A stretch of 5,824 nt of DNA from an uncultured Planctomycetaceae bacterium. Its GTDB lineage: Bacteria > Planctomycetota > Planctomycetia > Pirellulales > Thermoguttaceae. Shown one piece after another: positions 1 to 5,824 of this stretch; positions within the stretch are counted from its first letter, which is position 1; each line of letters begins with the position of its first letter. A model generated the notes under the pieces. That model was not told the origin of the DNA. It made no database searches and saw only the letters and a program-made list of their open reading frames with translations. Both the position numbers and the translations under genes were made by a program. Location of the stretch: contig CAMZHY010000256.1 of the NCBI GenBank assembly GCA_947307005.1, positions 1 through 5,824 on the forward strand, read 5' to 3'.

Positions 1-294
1 TCCGTCTTCGGCGAACCTGGCAAATACAGCGAAATCACCGAGTGGATCACCATTGATTCACCCGAGACCGGCACTCTCGCGCCACACGAAGCTCACGAGA
101 TCAACTTCACTATCAACGTCCCCGAAGATGCCCCGTCGGGTGGCCAATATGCTGCGATTCTCGCCTCAATCTCCCCAAAAAACGCCGTTTCTGGTACCGC
201 TATCAATGAGAGGCCTGCCATCGCCCACATCATCTTTGCCGAAATCACCGGCGATGAGGCGGACGAGCGCCTGCTCGACCGTGTTGCACGTTAG
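1..294 (+). CDS. 3' fragment of an Ig-like surface/secreted protein gene, running into a chimeric junction
   Basis: The frame starting at base 1 is open from the window edge to a TAG at 292-294, with no start inside the window. Up to about base 255 the translation looks like genuine protein: alternating beta-strand residues with the signatures 'GTLAPHE', 'INFTINVPEDAPSGGQYAAI' and 'IAHIIFAEITGD'. This resembles the Ig-like extracellular domain of DUF916/WxL-type and some Saccharibacteria surface proteins (recognised by pattern only, no search). The last ~13 codons are merely the antisense of ribH, so the real gene probably ends artificially near 250-260. Codon choice (ATC, ACC, GCC, CTC) differs from the GCG/TCG/CTT style of the rest of the window, which argues for a different source genome. 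The full length, N-terminus and function cannot be determined. Confidence 0.6.
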   Translation, partial: SVFGEPGKYSEITEWITIDSPETGTLAPHEAHEINFTINVPEDAPSGGQYAAILASISPKNAVSGTAINERPAIAHIIFAEITGDEADERLLDRVAR

Positions 295-645
295 AAGACC
301 GAAGACGACCGGCAGTCCGTATTCCGCGCCAATTCGAGCAAGCTGTTGACTTACCGCGCCGTTAATGTACTCGTCGTGAGGGGTTTCTCCTTTGATGACG
401 CAACCTAGGCAGATAACGGCGGCGACGTCTTCGTCCCAAGCGAGTCGTTCGGCAAGCGTCGGCAGTTCGAAGGCGCCGGGAACGCGGACGACGAGAATTT
501 GATCTTCGGAAACGAGATTTTCGCGAAGTTTGGCGAGGGCGCCTTCCAGAAGTCTATCGGTAATCGATTTATTGAAACGCGAGACGACGATCGCAATTTT
601 ACCGACGTCGCCGGGCGCGCAGACAAAGCCTTCATATTCGGTCAT
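166..645 (-). CDS. ribH: 6,7-dimethyl-8-ribityllumazine synthase, C-terminus replaced at a junction
   Basis: Lumazine synthase condenses 5-amino-6-ribitylamino-uracil with 3,4-dihydroxy-2-butanone 4-phosphate, the penultimate step of riboflavin synthesis in the cytosol. Family motifs are present in order: 'GKIAIVVSRFN' near the N-terminus, 'VPGAFELP', 'GCVIKGETPHDEYI' with the catalytic His, 'VVFGLLT', and 'EQALVR' ending at the Arg that contacts substrate phosphate. In homologues this Arg is followed by an 'AGTKAGNKG...' tail of about 27 residues. Here, from about base 258 down, the frame reads antisense of another gene to a stop at 166, so only 259-645 is authentic. I chose the ATG at 645 because it has 'GAGAG' five bases upstream and gives a normal N-terminus; an in-frame ATG at 660 is possible. 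The gene lies 159 nt downstream of the rho-like gene on the same strand. Confidence 0.85.
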   Translation of the reverse strand: MTEYEGFVCAPGDVGKIAIVVSRFNKSITDRLLEGALAKLRENLVSEDQILVVRVPGAFELPTLAERLAWDEDVAAVICLGCVIKGETPHDEYINGAVSQQLARIGAEYGLPVVFGLLTCNTVEQALVRLIAGDFGKDDVGDGRPLIDSGTRNGVFWGD

Positions 646-668
646 AAGTTCTCTCTTCATCTTACGGA

Positions 669-698
669 GGCGACTCCTCGGAATGACGAGGAGTCGCC
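669..698 (-). promoter_or_regulatory. Perfect 12-bp hairpin in the ribH leader
   Basis: GGCGACTCCTCG at 669-680 is the exact reverse complement of 687-698, with the six-base loop GAATGA. In the minus-strand RNA it lies 23 nt before the ribH ATG at 645. It has no U-tract after it on either strand, so it is not a classical intrinsic terminator. The 3' arm contains GAGGAG, a Shine-Dalgarno-like word that would be paired. A role in ribH translation, rho-transcript 3'-end protection or attenuation is inference. No FMN riboswitch core is recognisable. Confidence 0.6.
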
Positions 699-722
699 GG
701 CGAACGCTCCAAACTGCGACTA

Positions 723-750
723 ATTCTAGCAAAGCAGCCGCGATAAGCAA
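723..750 (-). promoter_or_regulatory. Possible extended -10 promoter for ribH
   Basis: On the minus strand TAGAAT (728-723) matches TATAAT at 5 of 6 positions and is preceded by TGC, forming an extended -10 element. A poor -35 candidate, TTGCTT (750-745), sits 16 bases upstream. Transcription would start near 716 and place the 12-bp hairpin at the beginning of the leader. This would let ribH be transcribed separately from coaE-rho. It is a motif match only. Confidence 0.3.
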
Positions 751-804
751 GCGTAGTCAAAAGCGCGGCGCGTTCGGGGAAGAACGGCGTCGTCGAAATC
801 CCTG

Positions 805-2604
805 TTAGGCGGGATTCGTTGTTTCCGAAGAATCGAACGACTCCGCTTTCGCCAAGGAAAAACTTTTTTCAAGATCGACGGCGCCCGTCTCTGGGTTAAA
901 GAAGATCGCCGCGTCGGCGACGCCCTTGAGATCGGCGGGCGCGTCGCCGTTTTCTGGTTGCGTCGCGGCGACGACGGTCAGCGAGCCTCCGTCCTCGAGA
1001 TTGCGCGCAAGTCCGAGGAGCGTTTTGGGAGACGCTTCCTGCGGGGATTCGCTCCAAGAACGGTTTCCGGTTTCGGAAGTCGCGTTTTCTTCTTTCCACG
1101 CCGAGGCCAGAAGATCGAAAGAGTCGCAGAAAACGACGACGTCGCGTCCTGATTCGACGAGTCGCTTTGCCCTTTCAAACGCGAGATTAGCGACGTGAAT
1201 TTTCCACCACGCTTCGGGTAAGGCGACGGAAGAGACGACCTCGCAACGAGGGTCGTTAAAGCGCTCCTTAATTTCCTTCGGATCGGCGGAATGAAGGAGT
1301 ACGACGACGGTAATTTCCGAATTATTAGCCAGCGTCGCCTCGACGAGTTTGAAGAGGAAAGACTGCGAGGCGGGACCGGAAGGCGCGACAAGCGTCGCTC
1401 GCTGACCTAAACAGATTGGCGCAGACTTTTCGATCGCGCGCAGCGGATCGGACGCGTCGGACAAATCTTCCCGCGTTAATCGCAGACGTTTCGTCGCGCG
1501 TCCAACGACAAGGTCGGAAAAATTAGGACGAGCTTTCGCCTCGCCGGTATCGAGTCCGTCGACGGAAATAACGCGCAGTAGCGCGAAAATGATCGAACCG
1601 GGACGAAGTTTGAGACTTCGGATTTGGTTGGGCGAAACGTAGACGTCGTCCGCCGTTGTGACGAAGTCGTTTGCTGAACATCGAAGAAAACCGAAACCTT
1701 CGGGAAGAAACTCAAGAACGCCCTCGGCGCGCGTTACGGCCGCTCTTCGAATCCTTTCCCGGAGCGCCTGAAGAACAAGTTGACGCTCGAAACGATCTTC
1801 GGTTCGACGTGCCAGTTTCACTAATTCCAACGAACTGAGTTTGAGGAGTTCGTCGCGTCTTGAGAAATCCGCGCGAATCGACGCGTCCGCCGCCTCGACA
1901 GGGTTAAATCGCGAAGGCCTAACGTTCCTCTTAAGAGACGATTCCGCAAGAGAATACGCTTCAACGCGTTTTACAAAACGCTTATTCTGACGCGGACGGC
2001 GCGGCAGGGAGCGGAAGTCGCCCTCTTGACGACGGAATTGTCCTCGATCTTCTCGTTCGCGTCGTCGCGATCTCGAACCGTCGTTGAAAGAATTGAAGGG
2101 ACGACGTTCGGAGTTTGAACGAGAATGAAAGGGCTTTCCTTCGTCGTTGGCGCGCTGTTCATACCACGACCGCTTATATTGGTCCCGCGGACGATCATAG
2201 TTGGGACGTTCGTTAAAGCGCGGATTGTACGGTTTGCGGTCAAAGCGAGAGTATTCGCGGGGCGCTGAATACTTACGCGGATAGGCGTCGCCGTCGGCGA
2301 CTTCGGAAACGCGTCGAGGTTTTGCGTAATCGTTTCGACGCGGAGTGAAATCGTCGTTAGAGTAGGGACGCTGCTCGCCGTAACGCCGACCGCGCTGGTA
2401 GTATCGCGCTCCTGTTCGAGAATAATCGGCGTCGCGTTCTCCTCCGTTTCGAGGACGACTTTCATCTCGACCGAACGACGGGAAGGAATCGTTTTTTTCG
2501 CGGTTAAAATCATCGTCGTTTGCGGACGCGTTTTGGGGACTAGACGAGGACGCTTCCTTATTGTCGGGGGAAGCGAAGAAAGACGAGAATTCTTCAAACG
2601 ACAT
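805..2604 (-). CDS. Rho-like protein with long disordered N-terminus and degenerate ATPase core (pseudo-Rho)
   Basis: A 599-residue protein homologous to transcription terminator Rho (E. coli Rho is 419). Residues 1-~245 are low-complexity, rich in Arg, Asn, Asp, Ser and Tyr, and probably disordered. About 250-290 resembles the Rho N-terminal helical domain. Residues 294-345 form the cold-shock RNA-binding domain, with 'EGFGFLR' and 'DDVYVSPNQIR' preserved. The ATPase core aligns throughout but lacks key residues. Walker A reads APSGPASQ (407-414) instead of APPKAGKT. The catalytic 'DERPEE' reads 'SADPKE' (439-444). The Q-loop, the R-loop GTGN and the arginine-finger segment are unrecognisable, and about 65 C-terminal residues are missing. 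The Walker B Asp (494, in 'VVVFCDS') and 'GLARNLEDGGSLTVVAAT' remain. No frameshift explains this. AGGA lies 8 bases before the ATG. RNA binding is likely; ATP-driven translocation is not. It follows coaE by 71 nt, probably in one operon. Confidence 0.85.
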   Translation of the reverse strand: MSFEEFSSFFASPDNKEASSSSPQNASANDDDFNREKNDSFPSFGRDESRPRNGGERDADYSRTGARYYQRGRRYGEQRPYSNDDFTPRRNDYAKPRRVSEVADGDAYPRKYSAPREYSRFDRKPYNPRFNERPNYDRPRDQYKRSWYEQRANDEGKPFHSRSNSERRPFNSFNDGSRSRRREREDRGQFRRQEGDFRSLPRRPRQNKRFVKRVEAYSLAESSLKRNVRPSRFNPVEAADASIRADFSRRDELLKLSSLELVKLARRTEDRFERQLVLQALRERIRRAAVTRAEGVLEFLPEGFGFLRCSANDFVTTADDVYVSPNQIRSLKLRPGSIIFALLRVISVDGLDTGEAKARPNFSDLVVGRATKRLRLTREDLSDASDPLRAIEKSAPICLGQRATLVAPSGPASQSFLFKLVEATLANNSEITVVVLLHSADPKEIKERFNDPRCEVVSSVALPEAWWKIHVANLAFERAKRLVESGRDVVVFCDSFDLLASAWKEENATSETGNRSWSESPQEASPKTLLGLARNLEDGGSLTVVAATQPENGDAPADLKGVADAAIFFNPETGAVDLEKSFSLAKAESFDSSETTNPA

Positions 2605-2612
2605 TTAATAAT

Positions 2613-2616
2613 TCCT
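2613..2616 (-). promoter_or_regulatory. Ribosome binding site of the rho-like gene
   Basis: Minus-strand AGGA (within CAGGAA) ends 8 bases before the ATG at 2604. It supports this start and so the view that the full low-complexity N-terminus is translated. Confidence 0.6.
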
Positions 2617-2675
2617 GAGCAATTAACGGCGCCCTCGTCGTAAAACGGTCGGGCGCGGCAATTAATACAACGTTT

Positions 2676-3314
2676 TCAACGTTGCGACATTAAGTATTGT
2701 TTTTCCCGTATTTGCGACAAAATCGAGGCGACTTGGACCGACACGGCGGGACCGTCGCGACGCGATTCAATAATAAAATCAGACTGATTCTTCTTGACGT
2801 CAAGCGGAAACTGTCGCGCTTCTCTGAACGCAAGTTCTTCCGGACTCCACCCCCTGTCGAGGGCGCGTTTCAAACGCGTTTCATAATCCGCGTCGACGAA
2901 AACGACGTAATCGACGCGTTTTTGCCAGCCGACTTCAAAAAGGAGCGGCGCGTCGACAACGGCAAACTCCTTTCCACAAAGCCCTTTGAGCCAGCGTTCG
3001 AATATCTCAAAGAGCAGGGGATGAACGATCGAATTGAGCGTCGCGAGTTCATTTCGTCCCTTTTCATTGGGGGCGAAAACAATTCGCGCAAGTTTCTGAC
3101 GATTAAGTTTACCGTCTTCTTTTACGGCGGACGGCCAGCGCCGACGTATCGTTTCGAGGACGGAGGAATCTTCATAAAGCGCGCAAACTTCAAGGTCGGC
3201 GTCAAATTTTGCGGCCCCTTGCGCGACAAACTCCGCCGTCGCAAAGCTTTTACCCGACGCGACGCCTCCGACGACGCCGAGCGTCGTTGGTCGTTCTGTT
3301 CTTTGTCCCGTCAT
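2676..3314 (-). CDS. coaE: Dephospho-CoA kinase
   Basis: CoaE phosphorylates the 3'-hydroxyl of dephospho-CoA with ATP, the last step of coenzyme A synthesis, in the cytosol. From the ATG at 3314 the protein is 212 residues, normal for the family. Visible motifs are the P-loop GGVASGKS (16-23), the family 'DAD' (38-40), 'HPLL' (98-101), 'DAPLLFE' (121-127) matching the usual 'PLLFE', and a lid/helix segment 'RALDRGWSPEE...R...Q'. All look functional. The frame stays open upstream to a TTG at 3395, but those 27 extra residues look unlike CoaE and the ATG places the P-loop at the usual distance. No clear Shine-Dalgarno precedes the ATG, so the start is moderately certain. It is the first gene of the probable coaE-rho-ribH unit and diverges from the rhomboid gene. 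Confidence 0.92.
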   Translation of the reverse strand: MTGQRTERPTTLGVVGGVASGKSFATAEFVAQGAAKFDADLEVCALYEDSSVLETIRRRWPSAVKEDGKLNRQKLARIVFAPNEKGRNELATLNSIVHPLLFEIFERWLKGLCGKEFAVVDAPLLFEVGWQKRVDYVVFVDADYETRLKRALDRGWSPEELAFREARQFPLDVKKNQSDFIIESRRDGPAVSVQVASILSQIREKQYLMSQR

Positions 3315-3479
3315 GCCGTAGAAACCCGTCCAACCGATTGATGCGCGTCGACCGTCCGACGCCCCTCCATTATCGTAAAAATACGCAAACCGCAAAAGGG
3401 GACGCCTAATTTTTTTGTTTTGTATTTGAACTCGCCGTCAGTAGAGGACGCGTCTCGAGCGGCTTCTTTGCGCGACTTA

Positions 3480-3507
3480 TTGTCCCTAATCGAACCCGCG
3501 TTATAAT
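3480..3507 (+). promoter_or_regulatory. Sigma70-like promoter for the rhomboid gene
   Basis: A perfect TATAAT (3502-3507) follows TTGTCC (3480-3485, 4 of 6 matches to TTGACA) after 16 bases. Transcription would begin near 3514, giving a leader of about 78 nt before the ATG at 3592. It is the best promoter-like sequence in the 277-nt divergent intergenic region 3315-3591. That region otherwise holds an A/T-tract near 3408-3421 and no gene I can support. Confidence 0.55.
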
Positions 3508-3581
3508 CTAAAACGTTTGGGGTCGGTTTGAACGACGCCGTCCAGTCGCCCGCCGTCGCGAGCTTCGAACTGGAACAAACC

Positions 3582-3586
3582 GGAGG
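3582..3586 (+). promoter_or_regulatory. Ribosome binding site of the rhomboid gene
   Basis: GGAGG five bases before the ATG at 3592 is a strong Shine-Dalgarno and fixes this start over the overlapping frame that opens at 3528. Confidence 0.75.
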
Positions 3587-3591
3587 ATTTC

Positions 3592-4449
3592 ATGGGACTT
3601 TACGATCGAGATTACTACAAGGAAGAACAAAAAAAGCGCGGATCCGGGACGTCCGCCGTTGCGATTTTCATTATTCTAAACGTCGTCTTGTACTTTGCCG
3701 ATCAGGCGACTGGAGACTCGCTTTTTAAAAAGATGGCGCTTGTCGGCGAGGTTGCCAATAGCCCCGTTCAATGGTATCGATGCCTAACGTACGCTTTTGC
3801 GCACGATCCCAACGGGTTTATGCATATTCTTTGCAATATGCTGGTTCTTTTCTTCTTTGGACCGCCTCTAGAAAGGCTATACGGCAAGACGGAGTTCACG
3901 CTCTTTTATCTCGCGTCGGCGATCTTTGGCGGGATCGTTTGGAACGTTTTACACTTCGGCGCGTCCGCCGCCGCGCTTGGCGCGTCTGGAGCCATTACGG
4001 CGCTCGTCATTCTTTTCGCGTTTAATTTTCCAAACGTTCGTCTTCTGTTGTGGGGAATCATTCCGCTCCCCGCGTGGCTAGCAGGCGTCCTCTTTGTTCT
4101 TTACGATATGTTTGGCGCGGTAAACTCCTTCGATAGCGTCGCCCATGAAATTCACATATCCGGCGCCGTTTTCGCCGCCTGCTATTTCCTCGCTAAAATT
4201 CGACTGACCGATCTTTTTGTCGGGAAAAGCGCGGGCGTCAAAAAAAGTTCTTCGCGTCCCCTTTCTTCCAGCGCGAACTTTAAAACGTATTCCGAAAAGT
4301 CGGATCGCGATTTTCTTGATCTTGAAAAGGAAGTCGACGACATTTTGCGTAAAATCTCCCGCTCCGGCGAGTCTAGTCTAACCGAAAAGGAAAGGGAGAC
4401 GCTTCGATACGCGAGCCAAGAGTATCAGAAACGCAATAAGATGAAGTAG
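3592..4449 (+). CDS. Rhomboid family intramembrane serine protease
   Basis: A 285-residue polytopic membrane protein that should cleave substrate transmembrane helices within the bilayer. Six hydrophobic segments are visible, roughly at 21-37, 78-93, 101-121, 127-146, 149-173 and 182-202. Rhomboid signatures are intact: 'WYRCLTYAFAH' (61-71, the WR loop), H78-x3-N82 in TM2, 'GASG' (130-133) with the nucleophile Ser132, and 'AHEIHISGA' (184-192) with the likely catalytic His188. 'HISG' replaces the commoner 'HLGG'. After the last helix comes a Ser/Lys-rich linker, then a soluble tail (about 236-285) with 'LEKEVDDILRKISRSGESSLTEKERETL'-type sequence. It resembles the short C-terminal domain (DUF6576-like) attached to many bacterial rhomboids. 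It has its own promoter and diverges from coaE. Substrates cannot be read from sequence. Confidence 0.92.
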   Translation: MGLYDRDYYKEEQKKRGSGTSAVAIFIILNVVLYFADQATGDSLFKKMALVGEVANSPVQWYRCLTYAFAHDPNGFMHILCNMLVLFFFGPPLERLYGKTEFTLFYLASAIFGGIVWNVLHFGASAAALGASGAITALVILFAFNFPNVRLLLWGIIPLPAWLAGVLFVLYDMFGAVNSFDSVAHEIHISGAVFAACYFLAKIRLTDLFVGKSAGVKKSSSRPLSSSANFKTYSEKSDRDFLDLEKEVDDILRKISRSGESSLTEKERETLRYASQEYQKRNKMK

Positions 4450-4541
4450 AATTGACCGTATTGTTGGAATCGTCCCCAGAACGAGCGTTTTATTTTTACT
4501 CGGCGACACGGTTTGTCGTTTGACGCGGAGACTGAATCTGT

Positions 4542-5720
4542 ATGAAACGTATTCTTCTCAAATCGATTCGAATTCTCGTTCGCTCTTTCGCTTTAAGCGT
4601 TTTAGTCGCGTCATTGGCGACCGCGCAAGAAACCGTTCCGACCGTCGATATTTCGCAAGACGCGTTTCGTCAAGTCGTCGTTGCGGCGGGAACTCCCGAC
4701 GTCTATCAGGGACACCCTTATCTTGTCAAGAACCCCGACGATTCGCTGCTTCTCGTTTGGAATATCGGACACGGGGGGTACGCCGGTCCGATCGCCGCGA
4801 GCGAGGACGGCGGTTTGACTTGGACTCGCCTTGATTCGAACGCGCCTGAAGGGTTCAGAAAACACAAGAACTGTCCGAGCGTCTACCGACTCGTCGCCGC
4901 CGACGGCAAGGTTTGGCATTGGGTCTTTACGTCTCAGCCTTGGACGGCGCGAATCGTTAACGGCGACGGCGGGAAAACGTGGGAAGAGAAGGAACCGTTG
5001 GGCTTTGCGAACGTCATGGCGTTCAGTTCGATCATTCCGAAGCGCCCCGGAGTTCAGGATGGTTGTTATATCGGTTTCTTCCATCGTCGACGCGCCGCCG
5101 ACGGGACTGTTTTGAACGAAGAACCGCCTGAGAAGGGACGTCTTGAAGTCGTTCTTTCGGAAACGAACGACGCCGGCTTTACATGGTCCGAACCGCGCCT
5201 TGTCGGTTTTGTCGACGGTCGCGATCTTTGCGAACCTTTTGCGTTCTGGTCGCCAAGCGGCGACGAGATTTGCTGCCTCATGCGTGAAAACTCCCACAAA
5301 GACCGCAGTATGGTTATGTTTAGCCAAGACGGCGGCGAAAGCTGGTCGATTCCGAAAAAGACCTCTTGGGAACTTACCGGAGACCGTCACATCGGCGTTT
5401 CCGTCGGCGAAGATCGTTATTTTATTGCGTTTCGCGACCAGGCGCCGGAGAGTAAAACGCGCGGGCATTTTGTCGGATGGGTCGGGTCTTACGAAGATAT
5501 TAAGGAAGGACGCCCAGGGGAATACCGAGTCAAACTTCTCCATTCCTTCAGCGGTTCGGACTGCGGTTACCCCGGAGTCGCGCTTCTTTCCGACGGAACG
5601 GTGATTGCGCTGACGTATATCAAGTATCGGAACGACGACAATAAACACTCGATCGTCGAAACGCGTTTTTCGATGGATGAGCTTGATCAAAAGGCGGAGG
5701 AAACGCGCGGCGTCGAATAA
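4542..5720 (+). CDS. Exported Asp-box (sialidase-superfamily) beta-propeller protein
   Basis: A 392-residue protein with a Sec signal peptide: basic start MKRILLK, hydrophobic core, and likely cleavage after 'ATA' near residue 28. There is no lipobox Cys. Four Asp-boxes (x-x-D-x-G-x-[TS]-W) occur at 87-94, 140-147, 208-215 and 261-268, typical of six-bladed sialidase-type propellers. 'GYPGVALLSDGTVIALTY' (342-359) matches the conserved last blade of the BNR/sialidase superfamily. The N-terminal position where sialidases carry the FRIP arginine reads 'QGHPYLV' (56-62), so true sialidase activity is doubtful. It may be another glycoside hydrolase or a binding protein acting in the periplasm or outside the cell. 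GGAG at 4527-4530 lies 11 bases before the ATG. It follows the rhomboid gene by 92 nt, a gap with no clear promoter or terminator, so co-transcription is possible. Confidence 0.85.
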   Translation: MKRILLKSIRILVRSFALSVLVASLATAQETVPTVDISQDAFRQVVVAAGTPDVYQGHPYLVKNPDDSLLLVWNIGHGGYAGPIAASEDGGLTWTRLDSNAPEGFRKHKNCPSVYRLVAADGKVWHWVFTSQPWTARIVNGDGGKTWEEKEPLGFANVMAFSSIIPKRPGVQDGCYIGFFHRRRAADGTVLNEEPPEKGRLEVVLSETNDAGFTWSEPRLVGFVDGRDLCEPFAFWSPSGDEICCLMRENSHKDRSMVMFSQDGGESWSIPKKTSWELTGDRHIGVSVGEDRYFIAFRDQAPESKTRGHFVGWVGSYEDIKEGRPGEYRVKLLHSFSGSDCGYPGVALLSDGTVIALTYIKYRNDDNKHSIVETRFSMDELDQKAEETRGVE

Positions 5721-5746
5721 CGCGAGTTTGACAAAACGATTCGGTG

Positions 5747-5796
5747 AAATAAAACGGCGAACGGAGCTTTTTTCCGTCCGCCGTTTTATTTTCTTT
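5747..5796 (+). terminator. Intrinsic terminator after the Asp-box gene, probably bidirectional
   Basis: AAATAAAACGGCG (5747-5759) pairs with CGCCGTTTTATTT (5779-5791). After one A-C mismatch the stem continues ACGGA/TCCGT around the loop GCTTTTT. The 3' arm merges into TTTTATTTTCTTT. The A-rich 5' side gives a U-tract on the opposite strand too. It starts 26 bases after the stop codon and ends the transcript of the + strand genes. The remaining bases to 5824 are AT-rich with no gene I can support. Confidence 0.9.
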
Positions 5797-5824
5797 AATA
5801 TAAATTACATCATTTATTTCCTGC

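Noticed and set aside
1971..2597. 208-codon frame overlapping the rho-like N-terminal tail on the same strand
   Set aside because: It is an out-of-frame shadow of the low-complexity region. The main frame continues into the conserved cold-shock domain and has the better RBS.
2668..2684. CAACGT/ACGTTG 6-bp hairpin over the coaE stop codon
   Set aside because: The stem is short and AT-containing with no U-tract, so it is weak evidence for a terminator or regulator between coaE and the rho-like gene.
2697..3341. 214-codon open frame on the + strand opposite coaE
   Set aside because: coaE has all its family motifs on the minus strand. The + frame has no protein-like pattern and no start signal.
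3315..3395. 27-residue N-terminal extension of coaE from a TTG at 3395, with a weak GATAAT-like promoter nearby
   Set aside because: The extension does not resemble CoaE and the ATG at 3314 gives a normal length. The -35 candidate TTTTGC is too poor to call a promoter.
3541..3574. TCCAGT/ACTGGA inverted repeat in the rhomboid leader
   Set aside because: Six base pairs around a 22-nt loop is expected by chance. There is no riboswitch-like core.
4450..4541. Possible terminator or promoter between the rhomboid and Asp-box genes (TTGACC at 4452, TTTTATTTTT at 4488-4497)
   Set aside because: The best stem before the T-run is only 4 bp, and TTGACC has no -10 at usable spacing.
4611..5690. 359-codon open frame on the minus strand opposite the Asp-box gene
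   Set aside because: It is antisense to a gene with a clear signal peptide and four Asp-boxes. It has no recognisable domain or RBS and reflects biased codon use that removes stops on the other strand.
1..5824. CRISPR array, tRNA, rRNA, insertion sequence or attachment site
   Set aside because: No regularly spaced repeats, cloverleaf, rRNA-like stretch, transposase motif or terminal inverted repeats were seen on either strand.

Overview
The window looks like a fragment of a bacterial chromosome from a metagenome. The gene set suggests a Planctomycetota-like organism: a dephospho-CoA kinase gene followed by a rho-like gene with a very long Arg/Asn/Asp/Tyr-rich N-terminal extension, a rhomboid protease with a soluble C-terminal tail, and a secreted Asp-box (sialidase-superfamily) protein. 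This lineage call is inference from gene content, not a marker-gene placement. From about position 260 onward the sequence has a uniform, strongly biased codon style rich in GCG, TCG, GAC and GTC. That bias also creates long open frames on the strand opposite real genes.

Layout. Positions 1-~255 hold the 3' part of a foreign-looking + strand gene for an Ig-like surface protein, with a different codon style. It abuts a minus-strand ribH whose last ~25-30 residues are missing, so this looks like a chimeric junction (misassembly or real recombination). Positions ~259-3314, all on the minus strand, read coaE -> rho-like -> ribH, with gaps of 71 and 159 nt. A perfect 12-bp hairpin and a possible extended -10 promoter lie just upstream of ribH. 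Positions 3315-3591 are a divergent intergenic region with a good sigma70-like promoter for the next gene. Positions 3592-4449 (+) encode an intact-looking rhomboid intramembrane serine protease. Positions 4542-5720 (+) encode an exported Asp-box beta-propeller protein, followed by a strong terminator at 5747-5796.

The most interesting object is the rho-like gene. Its reading frame is long and clean and the cold-shock RNA-binding domain is well preserved. However, the Walker A lysine/threonine, the catalytic glutamate, the Q- and R-loop signatures, the arginine-finger region and the last ~65 residues of canonical Rho are absent or replaced. It reads as a pseudo-ATPase derived from Rho, with a ~250-residue low-complexity tail that may bind RNA or form condensates. 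The remaining genes serve CoA synthesis (coaE), riboflavin synthesis (ribH), membrane proteolysis and glycan recognition or degradation. They show no common pathway beyond the probable coaE-rho-ribH transcription unit.
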